Shown: positions 53,505 through 62,905, numbered from the stretch's first letter. The stretch is 64,000 nucleotides of DNA from Pseudomonas laurylsulfativorans (GCF_002906155.1 NZ_MUJK01000001.1:186001-250000); one strand, 5' to 3'. The notes: a model not told the origin generated them from the letters alone. A program made the numbers and translations.

Positions 53505-56025
53505 CACCATTTCCACCAGCGCCACGCGCATCAATGCGCTGCAAGTGCAGAGCAGTGCCAGCGGCAAGCCGATCGCCTGGATTGCCGGCCGAAATCGCAT
53601 CAGCCCCAACCTGATTTACTACACCGACTTCGAAGCCGTGGCGAAGACCACGAAGAAGAAATCGGGCGGCAAGGGCGGCGGCGGGGCGACCCAAAAAGAC
53701 ACCACCTACACCTACTACGCGGCGCTGATCCTCGCGATTGGTCGTGGGACGTTGGGTGCGGTTCACCGCATTTTCCGTGACAAGGAAGTGTTTACCGAAA
53801 CGGTCATCAACGGGGTGACTCAGTCGGCCTTGGCTCAGGCGGGGTTCAGCTTTGCCCGGGGTGACCGGGACCAACCGGTGTGGGGCTTTCTTCAAACCAA
53901 GCATCCCGCCGAGGCCATCGCCTACGCGGACACCGCCTATGTGTATGCCGGTCGGTACCTGCTCAACGATAGCGCCGGGGTGCAGAACCACACGTTCGAG
54001 GTGGACGGTCCCTACCAAGTGCCGGGGTTGCCGGACGCCAATCCCGGGGAATTCTTGCCAGGGTTACTGCTCGATCCTTTGGACGGCATTGGATTCAACC
54101 CATGGTGGGTGGCCGACCTGAGCAATTATCGCAATTACTGTTTGGCTGAAAACCTGTTGTTGAGCCCGGTGCTCGATGAGCAGTCACCGGCCAGTGAAGC
54201 GATCGCTCGCTGGCTGCAACTGACCAACAGCGAGTTGGTCTGGTCGGCCGGTCAGCTCAAGGTCATTCCCTATGGCGATCAGGTCGTGACCGGCAACGGC
54301 GTGACCTGGTACCCGGATGTCACGCCAGTGGCAGATCTGACCGATGATGATTTTCTGGCCGAGGAGGGCGAGCCTCCGGTCTCACTCAAGATCAAGAGCC
54401 AGGCGGACAGCTACAACGAAGTCTCGCTGGAGATCCTCGATCGCGCTCACGAGTACAACACCGATGTGGTGCGCGGCACCGATCAGGCGGCCATCGAGCA
54501 GTTCGGCTCGCGACCGATGGAGACGATCAAGGCCTATGAGATCTGCGATGTGGCGATCGGCGCGCATGCTGCGCAGTTGCTGGTGCAGCGCAAGCTGTAC
54601 GTGCGCAATGAATACCAGTTTTCCCTGGGCTGGCAGCATGTGCTGCTGGAGCCGATGGATCTGGTCACCATCACCGAACCAGGCTTAAACCTGCAGCAGC
54701 GCTTGGTCCGTTTGATCTCGGTCGAGGAGGACGAAGAGGGCAAGTTGGCGGTGGTCGCCGAGGATGCGTTGTTGGGTGTCGGCAGCGCGCCCAATTACCC
54801 GGTGCAAAGCAAAAGTGGTTTTCAAAGCAATCAGAATGCCGCACCCGGTCCGGTGCTGGCACCGATCATGTTCAACCCACCCGAAAGCCTGTTGCTCGCC
54901 GGTGAGTTGCAAGTGTGGGGCGCCGTGGCCGGTGCGAGCCCCAACTGGGGTGGCTGTGAGATCTGGATCAGTGCCGACGGTGACAGCTATCGGATGGTTG
55001 AAACCATCTATGGTCGGGCACGTATGGGGCAGCTTTCAGCCGCCCTGGCGGACGGCAACGATCCGGACACGGTCAATACCCTGTCCGTGCAACTGGCGGC
55101 TCCGGACGAACTGGCGGCCGCGACTACCGCCGAGGCGGATAGCGGCGCCACCCTGTGCTGGGTGGACGGAGAACTGCTCAGTTATCGCGATGCCACGCTG
55201 ACCGGCGTGGGGGCTTATCAGTTGGGCTACCTGCGACGCGGGCGGCTGAGCTCGGCGGTGGCCAGTCATCCCAGCGGAGCACCGTTTGTACGCCTGGACG
55301 ACGCGGTCTGGAAATACAGCTATGCCCGGGATCAGATCGGTAGAACGGTGTGGGTCAAGTTCCGCTCGTTCAACGTGTACGGTCGGGCGTTGGAGGATCT
55401 GGCGGACGTCACGGCGTACAGCGTCACCTTGTCGCCCGCGCGGGTGGTCCCTGCGCCGGCGCAGAACCTGGCATTAGTTGGCTCATTCGAAACGCCGTAT
55501 TTCACCGTCAGCTGGACGGCGGGGGCTCGTGCGGAGGATCGGTTGGTGCGGATCCACAACGCGGGCAGCAATGCGTTGCTGCGTCAGGTGACGACCACCA
55601 GCACGGCCTTCACCTACCAACGCGACGATGCGCTGGTCGATGGTGCGCTGATTCGCAGCTACCGCGTCGAGATCATCGAGCGCAACGCCGCTGGCGGCGC
55701 TCCGTCGGCCTCGCTGTTGGTCTCCAACAGCGCACCGGCCGCCGTGAACGGGACAGCGGCCACCGTGAGCGGTACCACGGCTGATGTGAGTTGCGATGCT
55801 AGCGACGCTGCAGACGCTGCCGGCTACCTGTTTGTGTACTCAACGGTCGCCGATTTTGATCCGGCCATCGCCGGGACCGTTGGCTACCAAGGCATGTCCC
55901 GAATGGCGCAGATCACTGGCTTGACCGCCGGCACTACCTACTACCTTTGCGCCGCGGCTTACGACACCTGGAGCAGCACCCGCAGTCAGCTCAACTTTGC
56001 CCCGGCAATTACCTTCAACACCTGA
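53488..56025 (+). CDS. Tail tip/host-specificity-type protein (phage-tail_3-like)
   Basis: An 845-residue protein. Its first 450 residues hold a tail-hub architecture: QVQSSASGKPIAWIAGRNRI, KSGGKGGGGATQKDTTYTYY, YAALILAIGRGTLGAVHRIF, and later NEVSLEILDRAHEYNTDVV and FSLGWQHVLLEPMDLVTITE. Residues 680-840 contain two fibronectin type III-like modules (PAQNLALVGSFETPYFTVSW and VNGTAATVSGTTADVSCDAS). It forms the central tail spike/hub carrying the fibres. GGAG 6 bases before the ATG at 53488 fixes the start. Confidence 0.82.
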   Translation: MGGSSSTISTSATRINALQVQSSASGKPIAWIAGRNRISPNLIYYTDFEAVAKTTKKKSGGKGGGGATQKDTTYTYYAALILAIGRGTLGAVHRIFRDKEVFTETVINGVTQSALAQAGFSFARGDRDQPVWGFLQTKHPAEAIAYADTAYVYAGRYLLNDSAGVQNHTFEVDGPYQVPGLPDANPGEFLPGLLLDPLDGIGFNPWWVADLSNYRNYCLAENLLLSPVLDEQSPASEAIARWLQLTNSELVWSAGQLKVIPYGDQVVTGNGVTWYPDVTPVADLTDDDFLAEEGEPPVSLKIKSQADSYNEVSLEILDRAHEYNTDVVRGTDQAAIEQFGSRPMETIKAYEICDVAIGAHAAQLLVQRKLYVRNEYQFSLGWQHVLLEPMDLVTITEPGLNLQQRLVRLISVEEDEEGKLAVVAEDALLGVGSAPNYPVQSKSGFQSNQNAAPGPVLAPIMFNPPESLLLAGELQVWGAVAGASPNWGGCEIWISADGDSYRMVETIYGRARMGQLSAALADGNDPDTVNTLSVQLAAPDELAAATTAEADSGATLCWVDGELLSYRDATLTGVGAYQLGYLRRGRLSSAVASHPSGAPFVRLDDAVWKYSYARDQIGRTVWVKFRSFNVYGRALEDLADVTAYSVTLSPARVVPAPAQNLALVGSFETPYFTVSWTAGARAEDRLVRIHNAGSNALLRQVTTTSTAFTYQRDDALVDGALIRSYRVEIIERNAAGGAPSASLLVSNSAPAAVNGTAATVSGTTADVSCDASDAADAAGYLFVYSTVADFDPAIAGTVGYQGMSRMAQITGLTAGTTYYLCAAAYDTWSSTRSQLNFAPAITFNT

Positions 56026-56037
56026 CAGAGACTCGAT

Positions 56038-58992
56038 ATGCAACCTATTCAATTCTTCGCCGCCAGGGCTGAGGACGGCGCTCTGCTGCCTGGTGCAACG
56101 ATAAACGTATACATCAGCGGCACCTCGACTCTGGCGAATTTGTACAGTGACGAGAACACGTATGTGCCGCTGGCGAATCCTGCGTATGCCGATGCCAATG
56201 CGGGAGTGTTCTTCTATACGAGAGAGCGAAAGATTGACGTTGCGATCAGCCGCGGTGGTTATGTGGCGCCGTTGTTGCGAGGGATCGTCACCACCGACCC
56301 CGGCGACGTTTTGAACGCGGCGGTCTCCGCTGCCGACCGTGCGGAGGCCGCCAGGGATGCGGCCCAGCTGTCGTCGGGGATCTACCCCAATACCTCAGCG
56401 GGCATCAGTAACACCGCATCCGGTCACTATTTCAGCGTGCCCAGCCCTGAGTGGAGTCAATCGCTGATCCTGTATTTGAACAACGGCGGCGTGCCACTTG
56501 AAATTAAGCGTTATCCCAGTAGCGCCATTCTGGACATTGCCCGGCGGAGTAACTACCAGTTGTCCGGGCGCACGACGAAGGTCGAAAAGGGTGCCTTGAG
56601 TCTGGATTTCACGGTGAGCTGGGGCCGGCTCTACCTCTTCACCGGCACCGGCAAGGCCCGAGCCAACGTTCAGGCTGTGACTGACCTGGTGGTGCCGGAC
56701 GGTAAATGTGCTTATGTGGATCTGGCCGAGCCCTTGGTCGGCGGCGAGTACCTGGTGCACGTGTCATCGCTCCCGCTGACGGCGATTGCTAACCCGCCGG
56801 GGTCCTACATCGAAGACAGCAAAATTATTCTGTTCACCTGCCTGAACGGCATCGTCGGTGGGGCGCTGTATCCCCAGTACCACTCCGTGGGCGATGGGGT
56901 GGTGTCGCGTGCGGCCTTGACCGGCGCGTTGCAGAACACCCTGGACCGGGCCGGCTGGCACGTGGTGGGCCGGGCCACCAAGCTGCAGCGCAACGTGGGT
57001 ACGCCAAGCACCTATGCAATCAGTTTTTCGGAACTGACGGTCACCGGTGGTTTGACCTTTTCGTCGAAAAAGGTAGCCCCAGTCAGTGGCCAGAATGTGC
57101 CGTTCGGTGAAGCGATCTATGTGGATCTGGACAGTGCTCCCAATGAGAGCGGTCAGCTGGTTCCGCAAGTCACGACCGGTGGTTTTACGGCCGGGATGTT
57201 GGCCTCTGGTGCGTTCGTCACGGACCGGAAGGTGTATCTGTTGATCAACGGCACCTCCGGGCTTGGTGGCCCTCTGGCCCGGCAGGAAGCCTCCGTTGAT
57301 TCCATTGATCAAACGTTGAAGAACCGCACGGTGCGTGCGGCCTATCAGGTGATTGGCGACATTAGCCGGTTCCTTCTCAGCGGAACGGCGTGCGTCATGT
57401 CGTTTGGCGATCTTCGTGTTGCGCGGGGTGTGGGCAACACTACGCTGGTGATCGCGGGTCTTACAGATGTGTCGGTCACCCTAGGACAGGCGCTTTACGT
57501 CGATCTGGGCGCCGAGCTGGTCGGCGGGAAGTTGGTGGCCGAGGTCACCACCGCCGGCTATTCGAGTGTTGGCGGTAGCATCGCCTCGGGCGCATTCGTC
57601 GATGACAACAAGCTCTACCTGTTTATCAATGATGGGGCCGGGTATGGCGGTGCGCTGGCCAATCGAAGGCCGCTGAACACGTATCTGGGCGAAGTCTGGC
57701 TGAAACAGGCGCCGATCAATATCACCTTTGACCCGACTACCCGAACGCTGGCCTGGGACAACTATTTGATTCTGCCCACTAACAGTGGGCAGGGGCGCAT
57801 CAAGATCGCCCCAGGCTCGTTTTCTTTCACCAGCACCGGGTTCAATGTCGCCTACCTTGACCTATCGGCCACGGTAACGACCGGCGACACCCCGGCTACG
57901 GCAGTGAAGGGAGGGGTGTATTACGAGTCTCCTAGCCCTGACCGGTTTCGAGGCCTGCCCAATCAACTGCCGATGTTCTACTGGAACGGCGCTAACGACT
58001 TCGGGTCGCTCTGTGGTTTTCCGCGTGCATCCGAGCCAGGCGCGACGGTGGTATCGACGCTGGCGCCGGATGATGTCGTGGTCAAGGTCGGGGCGACTCT
58101 GGTCAGCACTTTTATCAAAGGCAGCAAAGCCACCTCGAAAAAGTACTTGGAGTTCACCCTGGGCTATGAGTACAAGCCGTTTGACCCTACCGGGGCGGAT
58201 GCCTATGGCAATGCGGATTTGTGGCGGTTGAAGCACGCCTACGAGGCCGACTTGGACCCGGTGGCGATCTCGTTCGTCCGCTCGCGTTCGGGCAAGGCGC
58301 TGCTCAATGGCGGCGAGATTACTTGCGCGATCAAGGAGCAGGGTGCGCCGGACTACATCGGTGGCTTTCACGGCGATGAGGTCAAGAGCACGGCGATATT
58401 GCTGCTCGATGGCGTCGAAATCCCGATGGGCACGGTAGCGACCTACGTCGGCAAGAAGTTGCAGTATGTCCAGCGCTCGACGCTGTTCAAGTGCAACACC
58501 CAAACGGCGGTGGCCACGCGGTCGCAGAGCTTGGTGCTCAGTCATGAAAGTGGCCACGCGAAGATCGACATGTCACAAAAGGTCGTGTGGTCGCAATCGC
58601 TGGTGCTGGAGGCCGCAATGCTCACCATGCTGCCAATCAAGCGCCTGCTGGATGACTCGACGGGCGAGGTGATTACCAATACCGCGCTGCGCTCGCCCTA
58701 TGTTGGCAAAGAGGATGTATCTGTCGCGGGCTTTCCCCAGGTAGCCACTTTGGGGTGGTTGCCTGATTCCCAGATTTGGGGGCCTACCGGGATCTCTGCG
58801 AGCATTCAGATCTTGAAGCATCCGGGGTATGCCGATTGCGGTTTCTATGTGGCCAACGCGCCGTTCTACAACAAGGACTATTACAGCGTTGCCGGCAGCG
58901 CGGTCAGCACCATGGGCGGGGTAACGCACACCACTCTGCCCGGAGAAACCTGGAACGTGGACAGCGTCATCAAGATGACTACCAATCTCTGA
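56038..58992 (+). CDS. Tail fibre/spike with triplicated domain
   Basis: A 984-residue receptor-binding candidate. The N-terminal 110 residues are an anchor domain (MQPIQFFAARAEDGALLPGA, NAAVSAADRAEAARDAAQL). About residues 170-560 hold three copies of a roughly 130-residue beta domain, each with a (A/L)YVDL...GG...V word and an ILFTCLNG/VYLLINGT/LYLFINDG word. The C-terminal 370 residues (SPDRFRGLPNQLPMFYWNGA, DEVKSTAILLLDG, VLSHESGHAKIDMSQKV) look like a glycan-active or receptor-binding head. No known enzyme motif is certain. No separate chaperone gene follows. Confidence 0.75.
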   Translation: MQPIQFFAARAEDGALLPGATINVYISGTSTLANLYSDENTYVPLANPAYADANAGVFFYTRERKIDVAISRGGYVAPLLRGIVTTDPGDVLNAAVSAADRAEAARDAAQLSSGIYPNTSAGISNTASGHYFSVPSPEWSQSLILYLNNGGVPLEIKRYPSSAILDIARRSNYQLSGRTTKVEKGALSLDFTVSWGRLYLFTGTGKARANVQAVTDLVVPDGKCAYVDLAEPLVGGEYLVHVSSLPLTAIANPPGSYIEDSKIILFTCLNGIVGGALYPQYHSVGDGVVSRAALTGALQNTLDRAGWHVVGRATKLQRNVGTPSTYAISFSELTVTGGLTFSSKKVAPVSGQNVPFGEAIYVDLDSAPNESGQLVPQVTTGGFTAGMLASGAFVTDRKVYLLINGTSGLGGPLARQEASVDSIDQTLKNRTVRAAYQVIGDISRFLLSGTACVMSFGDLRVARGVGNTTLVIAGLTDVSVTLGQALYVDLGAELVGGKLVAEVTTAGYSSVGGSIASGAFVDDNKLYLFINDGAGYGGALANRRPLNTYLGEVWLKQAPINITFDPTTRTLAWDNYLILPTNSGQGRIKIAPGSFSFTSTGFNVAYLDLSATVTTGDTPATAVKGGVYYESPSPDRFRGLPNQLPMFYWNGANDFGSLCGFPRASEPGATVVSTLAPDDVVVKVGATLVSTFIKGSKATSKKYLEFTLGYEYKPFDPTGADAYGNADLWRLKHAYEADLDPVAISFVRSRSGKALLNGGEITCAIKEQGAPDYIGGFHGDEVKSTAILLLDGVEIPMGTVATYVGKKLQYVQRSTLFKCNTQTAVATRSQSLVLSHESGHAKIDMSQKVVWSQSLVLEAAMLTMLPIKRLLDDSTGEVITNTALRSPYVGKEDVSVAGFPQVATLGWLPDSQIWGPTGISASIQILKHPGYADCGFYVANAPFYNKDYYSVAGSAVSTMGGVTHTTLPGETWNVDSVIKMTTNL

Positions 58993-59050
58993 TCTAGCGC
59001 CAGACAGGGACGGAAGTCCGTTGTGCAGTGCCGTTTCGTAGAAGAGCCAT

Positions 59051-59074
59051 GCCCGCCGAATGCGGGCTTTTTTT
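59051..59074 (+). terminator. Intrinsic terminator after the fibre gene
   Basis: GCCCGC-CGAAT-GCGGGC followed by seven T. It separates the structural operon from the lysis genes. Confidence 0.85.
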
Positions 59075-59090
59075 CGCCTGGAGAAAAGTG

Positions 59091-59516
59091 ATGACTGCAA
59101 CAGAAAGAGACCGCGACATCCTTGCACGCACGCTGTGGGGTGAAGCCCGTGGCGAATCCCTGGCCGGCCAGATCGCCGTGGCCTGGACCATTCGCAACCG
59201 CGTGAACGATGGCAAGGCCAAATCGTGGTGGGGGGAGGGCTATGCCGGTGTGTGCCAGAAGCCGTACCAGTTCAGCTGCTGGAACAGGAACGACCCGAAT
59301 TTCGCTTACCTGAGTGGCGCCAAGCCAATTCCTTTCCGCGAGTTTGCCCAGGCGCAGATCGCGGCCGACCAGGTGATGGCGGGCAAGGTGTCAGATCCGA
59401 CCGGTGGGGCGACCCATTACTACGCGACCACCATGCCCAAACCACCTACGTGGATCAAGGACGCCAAGCAGACGCTGACGCTCGGGCGCCACATTTTCTT
59501 CAAGGATGTGCCGTGA
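59091..59516 (+). CDS. Endolysin, SleB-type cell wall hydrolase
   Basis: A 141-residue hydrolase 2 (SleB) family protein: ILARTLWGEARGESLAGQIA (catalytic Glu), VAWTIRNRVNDGK, VCQKPYQFSCWN, and SDPTGGATHYYATTMPKPPT. Such lytic transglycosylase-like enzymes cut peptidoglycan at host lysis. No signal peptide, so release depends on a holin. GGAG 7 bases before the ATG at 59091 fixes the start. Confidence 0.9.
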   Translation: MTATERDRDILARTLWGEARGESLAGQIAVAWTIRNRVNDGKAKSWWGEGYAGVCQKPYQFSCWNRNDPNFAYLSGAKPIPFREFAQAQIAADQVMAGKVSDPTGGATHYYATTMPKPPTWIKDAKQTLTLGRHIFFKDVP

Positions 59517-59601
59517 GCCCCGTGGCACTGATGTTTGCGTAATACCAGGTCACGCTGAAGACGCTGGCCTGAACCTTTCCCAACACCCGAGGCAACAAAA
59601 T

Positions 59602-59796
59602 ATGCAACTGATTAGTAATTGGAAAGATGGTCTGAAGATGTCCAGCGTTCAGGCTGGCGGTGCGATTGCAGCGCTGGGCATTGCTGAGCAGATGCTGCCT
59701 CAGTTGCAGGCGGTACTGCCGCCTGCAGCCTACGGCGTTCTGGGCATTCTGGTGATGCTGGCACGGGTGATCCTGCAGCCCAAGCTGAGTAACTAG
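59602..59796 (+). CDS. Small holin-like membrane protein
   Basis: A 64-residue protein with two hydrophobic stretches (VQAGGAIAALGIAEQM and AAYGVLGILVMLARVIL) joined by a short Pro/Gln loop. Size, position right after the endolysin and charge at both ends fit a second holin or antiholin. GAGG lies 9 bases upstream. No Rz/Rz1 pair is seen afterwards. Confidence 0.7.
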   Translation: MQLISNWKDGLKMSSVQAGGAIAALGIAEQMLPQLQAVLPPAAYGVLGILVMLARVILQPKLSN

Positions 59797-59905
59797 CGAG
59801 GGACTGGCGCGAGCTCAAAGAATTGTTGCCATCACCGGCACCGGCGATCAAGGATTGATCGCCCTGGCTGCGTGTTAGGTCTATGGACGGGCGTTGATGG
59901 CGGAT

Positions 59906-60283
59906 TTACCTGTCGCCCGGTAACCCGAGGGGCTGATCTGTGCAAGTGAGGGCGCGTAGCTTTGCGGTGAGCTCGCTGATGTGCTTGTCTTTGGCCATCA
60001 ACTCCCAGTTGCTCCGGTTTTCGATCTCGGTCGAGAGCCTGTTCGCATCTGCCGCTTCAGCTTTGGCAGTGGCCAATTGAGAGCGAAGCCTGTCGCGCTC
60101 ACCGATCGCCTCGGCATGCATTTCGACCAGCTTGAATATTTTCTCGCGCGCCTGGCGCAGCTGCAGAGTCAGTTCCTGAACTTCGTTCTCGAGCATTCGA
60201 AGCTGATGCCGGCAGGTATCGAGCGGCGTCGGGCAGCCAAGCCAGTCGCTGGTGTCTTCGATTTCGTACGGATCCACGGTCAT
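59906..60283 (-). CDS. SOS-boxed coiled-coil protein of unknown role
   Basis: A 125-residue protein whose residues 28-110 are one long heptad-rich coiled coil (HQLRMLENEVQELTLQLRQA, KLVEMHAEAIGERDRLRSQL), ending CTDQPLGLPGD. It is on the opposite strand to the late genes and has a LexA-box-like site 12 bases before its start (60296-60311). DNA damage should therefore induce it with the prophage, independently of the phage promoters. I recognise no family. Confidence 0.65.
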   Translation of the reverse strand: MTVDPYEIEDTSDWLGCPTPLDTCRHQLRMLENEVQELTLQLRQAREKIFKLVEMHAEAIGERDRLRSQLATAKAEAADANRLSTEIENRSNWELMAKDKHISELTAKLRALTCTDQPLGLPGDR

Positions 60284-60295
60284 ACCTTACAGATA

Positions 60296-60311
60296 CTGGT
60301 TTTATATACAG
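60296..60311 (-). promoter_or_regulatory. LexA-box-like site
   Basis: Minus strand CTGTATATAAAACCAG: CTG-N10-CAG spacing with one departure from CTGT-N8-ACAG, flanked by TA and TA. It lies directly upstream of the coiled-coil gene. Confidence 0.72.
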
Positions 60312-60509
60312 TAGTTGAGGCGTGACGATTAGGCGAGATCAAGGTGACGAACTGCTGGGCCATTCCGGCTTCGTAGCCTCAACACTAAAGTAAAAAGAGC
60401 GACCGAGCTGGGTGCGTCAACACCCAGCTTGGCCGCCATCCCTGCAGATTGTCCCTGCAAGTCCAGCCAAGGCTCTTGCTCCGTGCACAAAGCGCGGAGA
60501 GCCTAGCAC

Positions 60510-60525
60510 CTGTTTATATATACAG
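60510..60525 (+). promoter_or_regulatory. LexA box upstream of the adenine methylase
   Basis: CTGTTTATATATACAG: perfect CTGT-N8-ACAG palindrome with AT-rich centre, 17 bases before the methylase start. SOS control is inferred from this match. Confidence 0.82.
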
Positions 60526-60542
60526 TAAAGGTCTTGCTATCT

Positions 60543-61337
60543 ATGTCCACACCCATCATTCCTTGGATGGGCGGCAAACGCCGCCTGGCCGACCGCCTCA
60601 TTCCACTTTTTCCACCTCACGAGTGCTACGTTGAAGTCTTTGCCGGCGGTGCCGCGCTGTACTTCATGCGGCCCCAGGCGGCGCCCGTTGAAGTCCTCAA
60701 CGACATCAATGGCGACCTGGTGACGCTGTATCGCGTCGTGCAGAACCACCTCGAAGAGTTCGTGCGCCAGTTCAAATGGGCGCTCAGCTCGCGTCAGGTA
60801 TTCGAGTGGCAGAAGATGACCCGTCCCGAAACCCTCACCGACATCCAGCGCGCCGCCCGATTTTTCTACCTGCAGCACCATGCCTTCGCAGGCAAGGTCA
60901 CCGGGCAGACCTTCGGTACCGCGACCACTGGCCCGGCCATCAACCTGCTGCGGATCGAGGAAAACCTCTCGGCCGCCTGGCAGCGGCTGTCCGGTACCTA
61001 CGTGGAAAATCTGCCCTGGCTGGAATGTGCCGAGCGCTATGACCGACCGCATACTTTCCACTACATGGACCCGCCGTATTGGCAGACCGCTGGCTACGGC
61101 GTGGACTTTCCGTTTGAGAACTACGAGCGGATGGCCGACTTCATGCGGCGGTGTAAGGGCAAGGTGATGGTGAGCATCAACGATCACCCGGACATTCGAC
61201 GAGTGTTTGAGGGCTTTCATTTTGAGACGGTGGATATCCGGTACAGCACGTCGAACCAGCGGCAGGGGAAGGCTGAGGTCAGCGGGGAACTGGTGATCAT
61301 GAATTGGGAGCCGGCAGCATTAGGCGGGCTTTTTTAA
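60543..61337 (+). CDS. DNA adenine methylase (D12 class, phage Dam-like)
   Basis: A 264-residue N6-adenine methyltransferase. Motif order of the Dam/D12 class: IIPWMGGKRRLADRL (motif X), CYVEVFAGGAALYF (SAM-binding motif I), VEVLNDINGDLVTLYRVV, and the catalytic DPPY in FHYMDPPYWQTAGYG (motif IV). The recognition sequence is not readable. A perfect LexA box is just upstream, so methylation would be switched on when the prophage is induced, perhaps to shield phage DNA from host restriction. There is no linked restriction gene. Confidence 0.9.
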   Translation: MSTPIIPWMGGKRRLADRLIPLFPPHECYVEVFAGGAALYFMRPQAAPVEVLNDINGDLVTLYRVVQNHLEEFVRQFKWALSSRQVFEWQKMTRPETLTDIQRAARFFYLQHHAFAGKVTGQTFGTATTGPAINLLRIEENLSAAWQRLSGTYVENLPWLECAERYDRPHTFHYMDPPYWQTAGYGVDFPFENYERMADFMRRCKGKVMVSINDHPDIRRVFEGFHFETVDIRYSTSNQRQGKAEVSGELVIMNWEPAALGGLF

Positions 61338-61450
61338 CAACAGGTATAAGTTGAATAGGCCTTCGAGGGGGGAAGCTCGGGGCCCATTATTTTCTGCTGT
61401 GTTCTCTTGGATCAGGGCGCGCAATGCTTCTTCCTGAATGCCCTCGCCGA

Positions 61451-61696
61451 TCATTGCTCCAGCACCACCAGGCGCACCGTGGCCGCCTGCTCAAAGGCCA
61501 GGTACAGCCCTTCGAGACTCGCCGCGTTCAGCGCCCGGACCGTTTCCAGCCCCAGGGCAAAGCCTTCGGCGCGGTCCGCCGCGCGCGCGCAGTCGGCCGC
61601 CGTGCGCGCCTGGGCGATGGCGCCCAGCAGTTTCAGCGCGCGGGCGCGCACCGCTGACGGTAGGTTCAGCGCGGCCAGCGGGTCATGCCCGTTCAT
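61451..61696 (-). CDS. Small hypothetical helical protein
   Basis: An 81-residue Ala/Arg/Leu-rich helical protein (LNLPSAVRARALKLLGAIAQ, TAADCARAADRAEGFALGLE). No family assigned. It starts at the second of two tandem ATGAACGGGC copies, 6 bases after the upstream stop, and is coupled to it. GC content is higher than the neighbouring cargo. Confidence 0.6.
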   Translation of the reverse strand: MNGHDPLAALNLPSAVRARALKLLGAIAQARTAADCARAADRAEGFALGLETVRALNAASLEGLYLAFEQAATVRLVVLEQ

Positions 61697-61702
61697 GCCC
61701 GT

Positions 61703-62029
61703 TCATGCCAATTCCGCAGGCACCACGGATTCTGGTCCGCCCAGCGCCGTCGCCTGATCAACAAAGGTCTCTGCTTGGGCTTTGGTCAGCGCGCCTAGGT
61801 GGGACAGGCTAAACAGCCACGCAGCGAGGCGCAGCGCACAGCTCGGTTCCTGACGGGCGACCTCATCCAAGCGGTTAAACAGCTTTTCCGTTTGGCTCTG
61901 CGAGGATTCCTTAAGGCACTCGGGCTTCTGCACGGCGGCGATGTCCTCGGCCAACGCGGCAACGTCCGGGGCAAGCGCCCGCAGATCCTGTAGGCGCTGT
62001 TCAACGTAAGGCGTGACGGGTAATGGCAT
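61703..62029 (-). CDS. Hypothetical helical protein
   Basis: A 108-residue helical protein (PVTPYVEQRLQDLRALAPDV, AALAEDIAAVQKPECL, LTKAQAETFVDQATALGG). AAGGAAAAG ahead of the ATG at 62029 sets the start; the longer frame upstream lacks a site. With the 81-residue gene it forms a small leftward operon at the end of the prophage. I recall similar pairs at prophage ends in pseudomonads but cannot name them. Confidence 0.6.
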   Translation of the reverse strand: MPLPVTPYVEQRLQDLRALAPDVAALAEDIAAVQKPECLKESSQSQTEKLFNRLDEVARQEPSCALRLAAWLFSLSHLGALTKAQAETFVDQATALGGPESVVPAELA

Positions 62030-62128
62030 GGGGGCTTTTCCTTTTCGAGTAAGCGGCCCCCCACGGCGTAAAACCAGGGGCGGGGGGCTGGTGGTCCAGT
62101 GTATGGGGTGGTGGTAGCCGTGGCCAAT

Positions 62129-62166
62129 CAAAAAGGCCCTCACATTTGGCGTTAGTGTGTGGGCCT
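62129..62166 (-). terminator. Leftward intrinsic terminator
   Basis: Minus strand stem of 11-bp arms (62156-62166 with 62134-62144, one mismatch) followed by a T-run. It ends the leftward gene at 62267-62602. Confidence 0.72.
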
Positions 62167-62266
62167 GTTCAACATAAACGCCGCTATACGAAGCCTCAGA
62201 TAGGAAACGTAGACGCGTATGCTGCTTTCAACGCTTCCAATCAGCCACTGGCCCTATTTGTATCAG

Positions 62267-62602
62267 TCAATGCGTAATGCGAAGAGAGCTGGGCGGACCA
62301 CCAATAAGATCCAGCCCCTTAGCCGTTAGTAATACACCGGTAGCCCAGTAGGAATGACCAGTGCCAGAAACATATTTTTCAGACTCAAGAAAGCGGACAC
62401 ACAGCGCAGCAAAAACGTGCTGAGGCATGTGTTCCGTCTCAACATGCCGATTATAAACATCGTTTGTTTCGACATGAGCCGGGCCATCAGCAAGACCCAA
62501 ATCATCAAAGTGAAGATCAATAGGCCGCGGAAAAGCATCCGCCAGAGCCGACAGTACACGCGTTACGACGCGATCAAATTCGGCAGCATTTTTCAGATCC
62601 AT
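62267..62602 (-). CDS. Hypothetical protein
   Basis: A 111-residue soluble protein (LKNAAEFDRVVTRVLSALAD, PRPIDLHFDDLGLADG, LLTAKGLDLIGGPPSSL) with a likely small winged-helix-like C-terminus. No family assigned. It stands alone and is followed by a good terminator. Confidence 0.6.
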   Translation of the reverse strand: MDLKNAAEFDRVVTRVLSALADAFPRPIDLHFDDLGLADGPAHVETNDVYNRHVETEHMPQHVFAALCVRFLESEKYVSGTGHSYWATGVLLTAKGLDLIGGPPSSLRITH

Positions 62603-62905
62603 TGGAGAAGCTCTTTAGCAGGATTGGGGAAACGAGTGTAAACCATGGCCTCGCATAATGGGCGCTATGGCTAAATCCTCGCCGGGAGCTCCTTTCAGGC
62701 GGAAAAGTCTTTTCAGTAAGGGGCAAAACTTTTCCGGTAGCGGATCGCGTTACGGTTATCAACACACCGAGCCTTTGCTGTGGCGGGGGGCATCTCTGCG
62801 CGGTTAGGTGCGCTCGTCCTCAATCTGCCCATCTCAGCTCAGTGGTTATGAGCCTTATTGCTAGGGGCAATAGGTTGGGGAAAGAATTTTAGATTGTCGC
62901 CGGTT
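62603..62905. other. Intergenic region with a 9-bp inverted repeat
   Basis: About 300 bases between two leftward accessory genes. CGGAAAAGT (62700-62708) and its complement (62728-62736) form a spaced inverted repeat. No convincing gene. Confidence 0.45.

Noticed and set aside
62574..62765. 63-codon leftward frame
   Set aside because: No ribosome site and no features; overlaps the start of the 111-residue gene and an inverted repeat.
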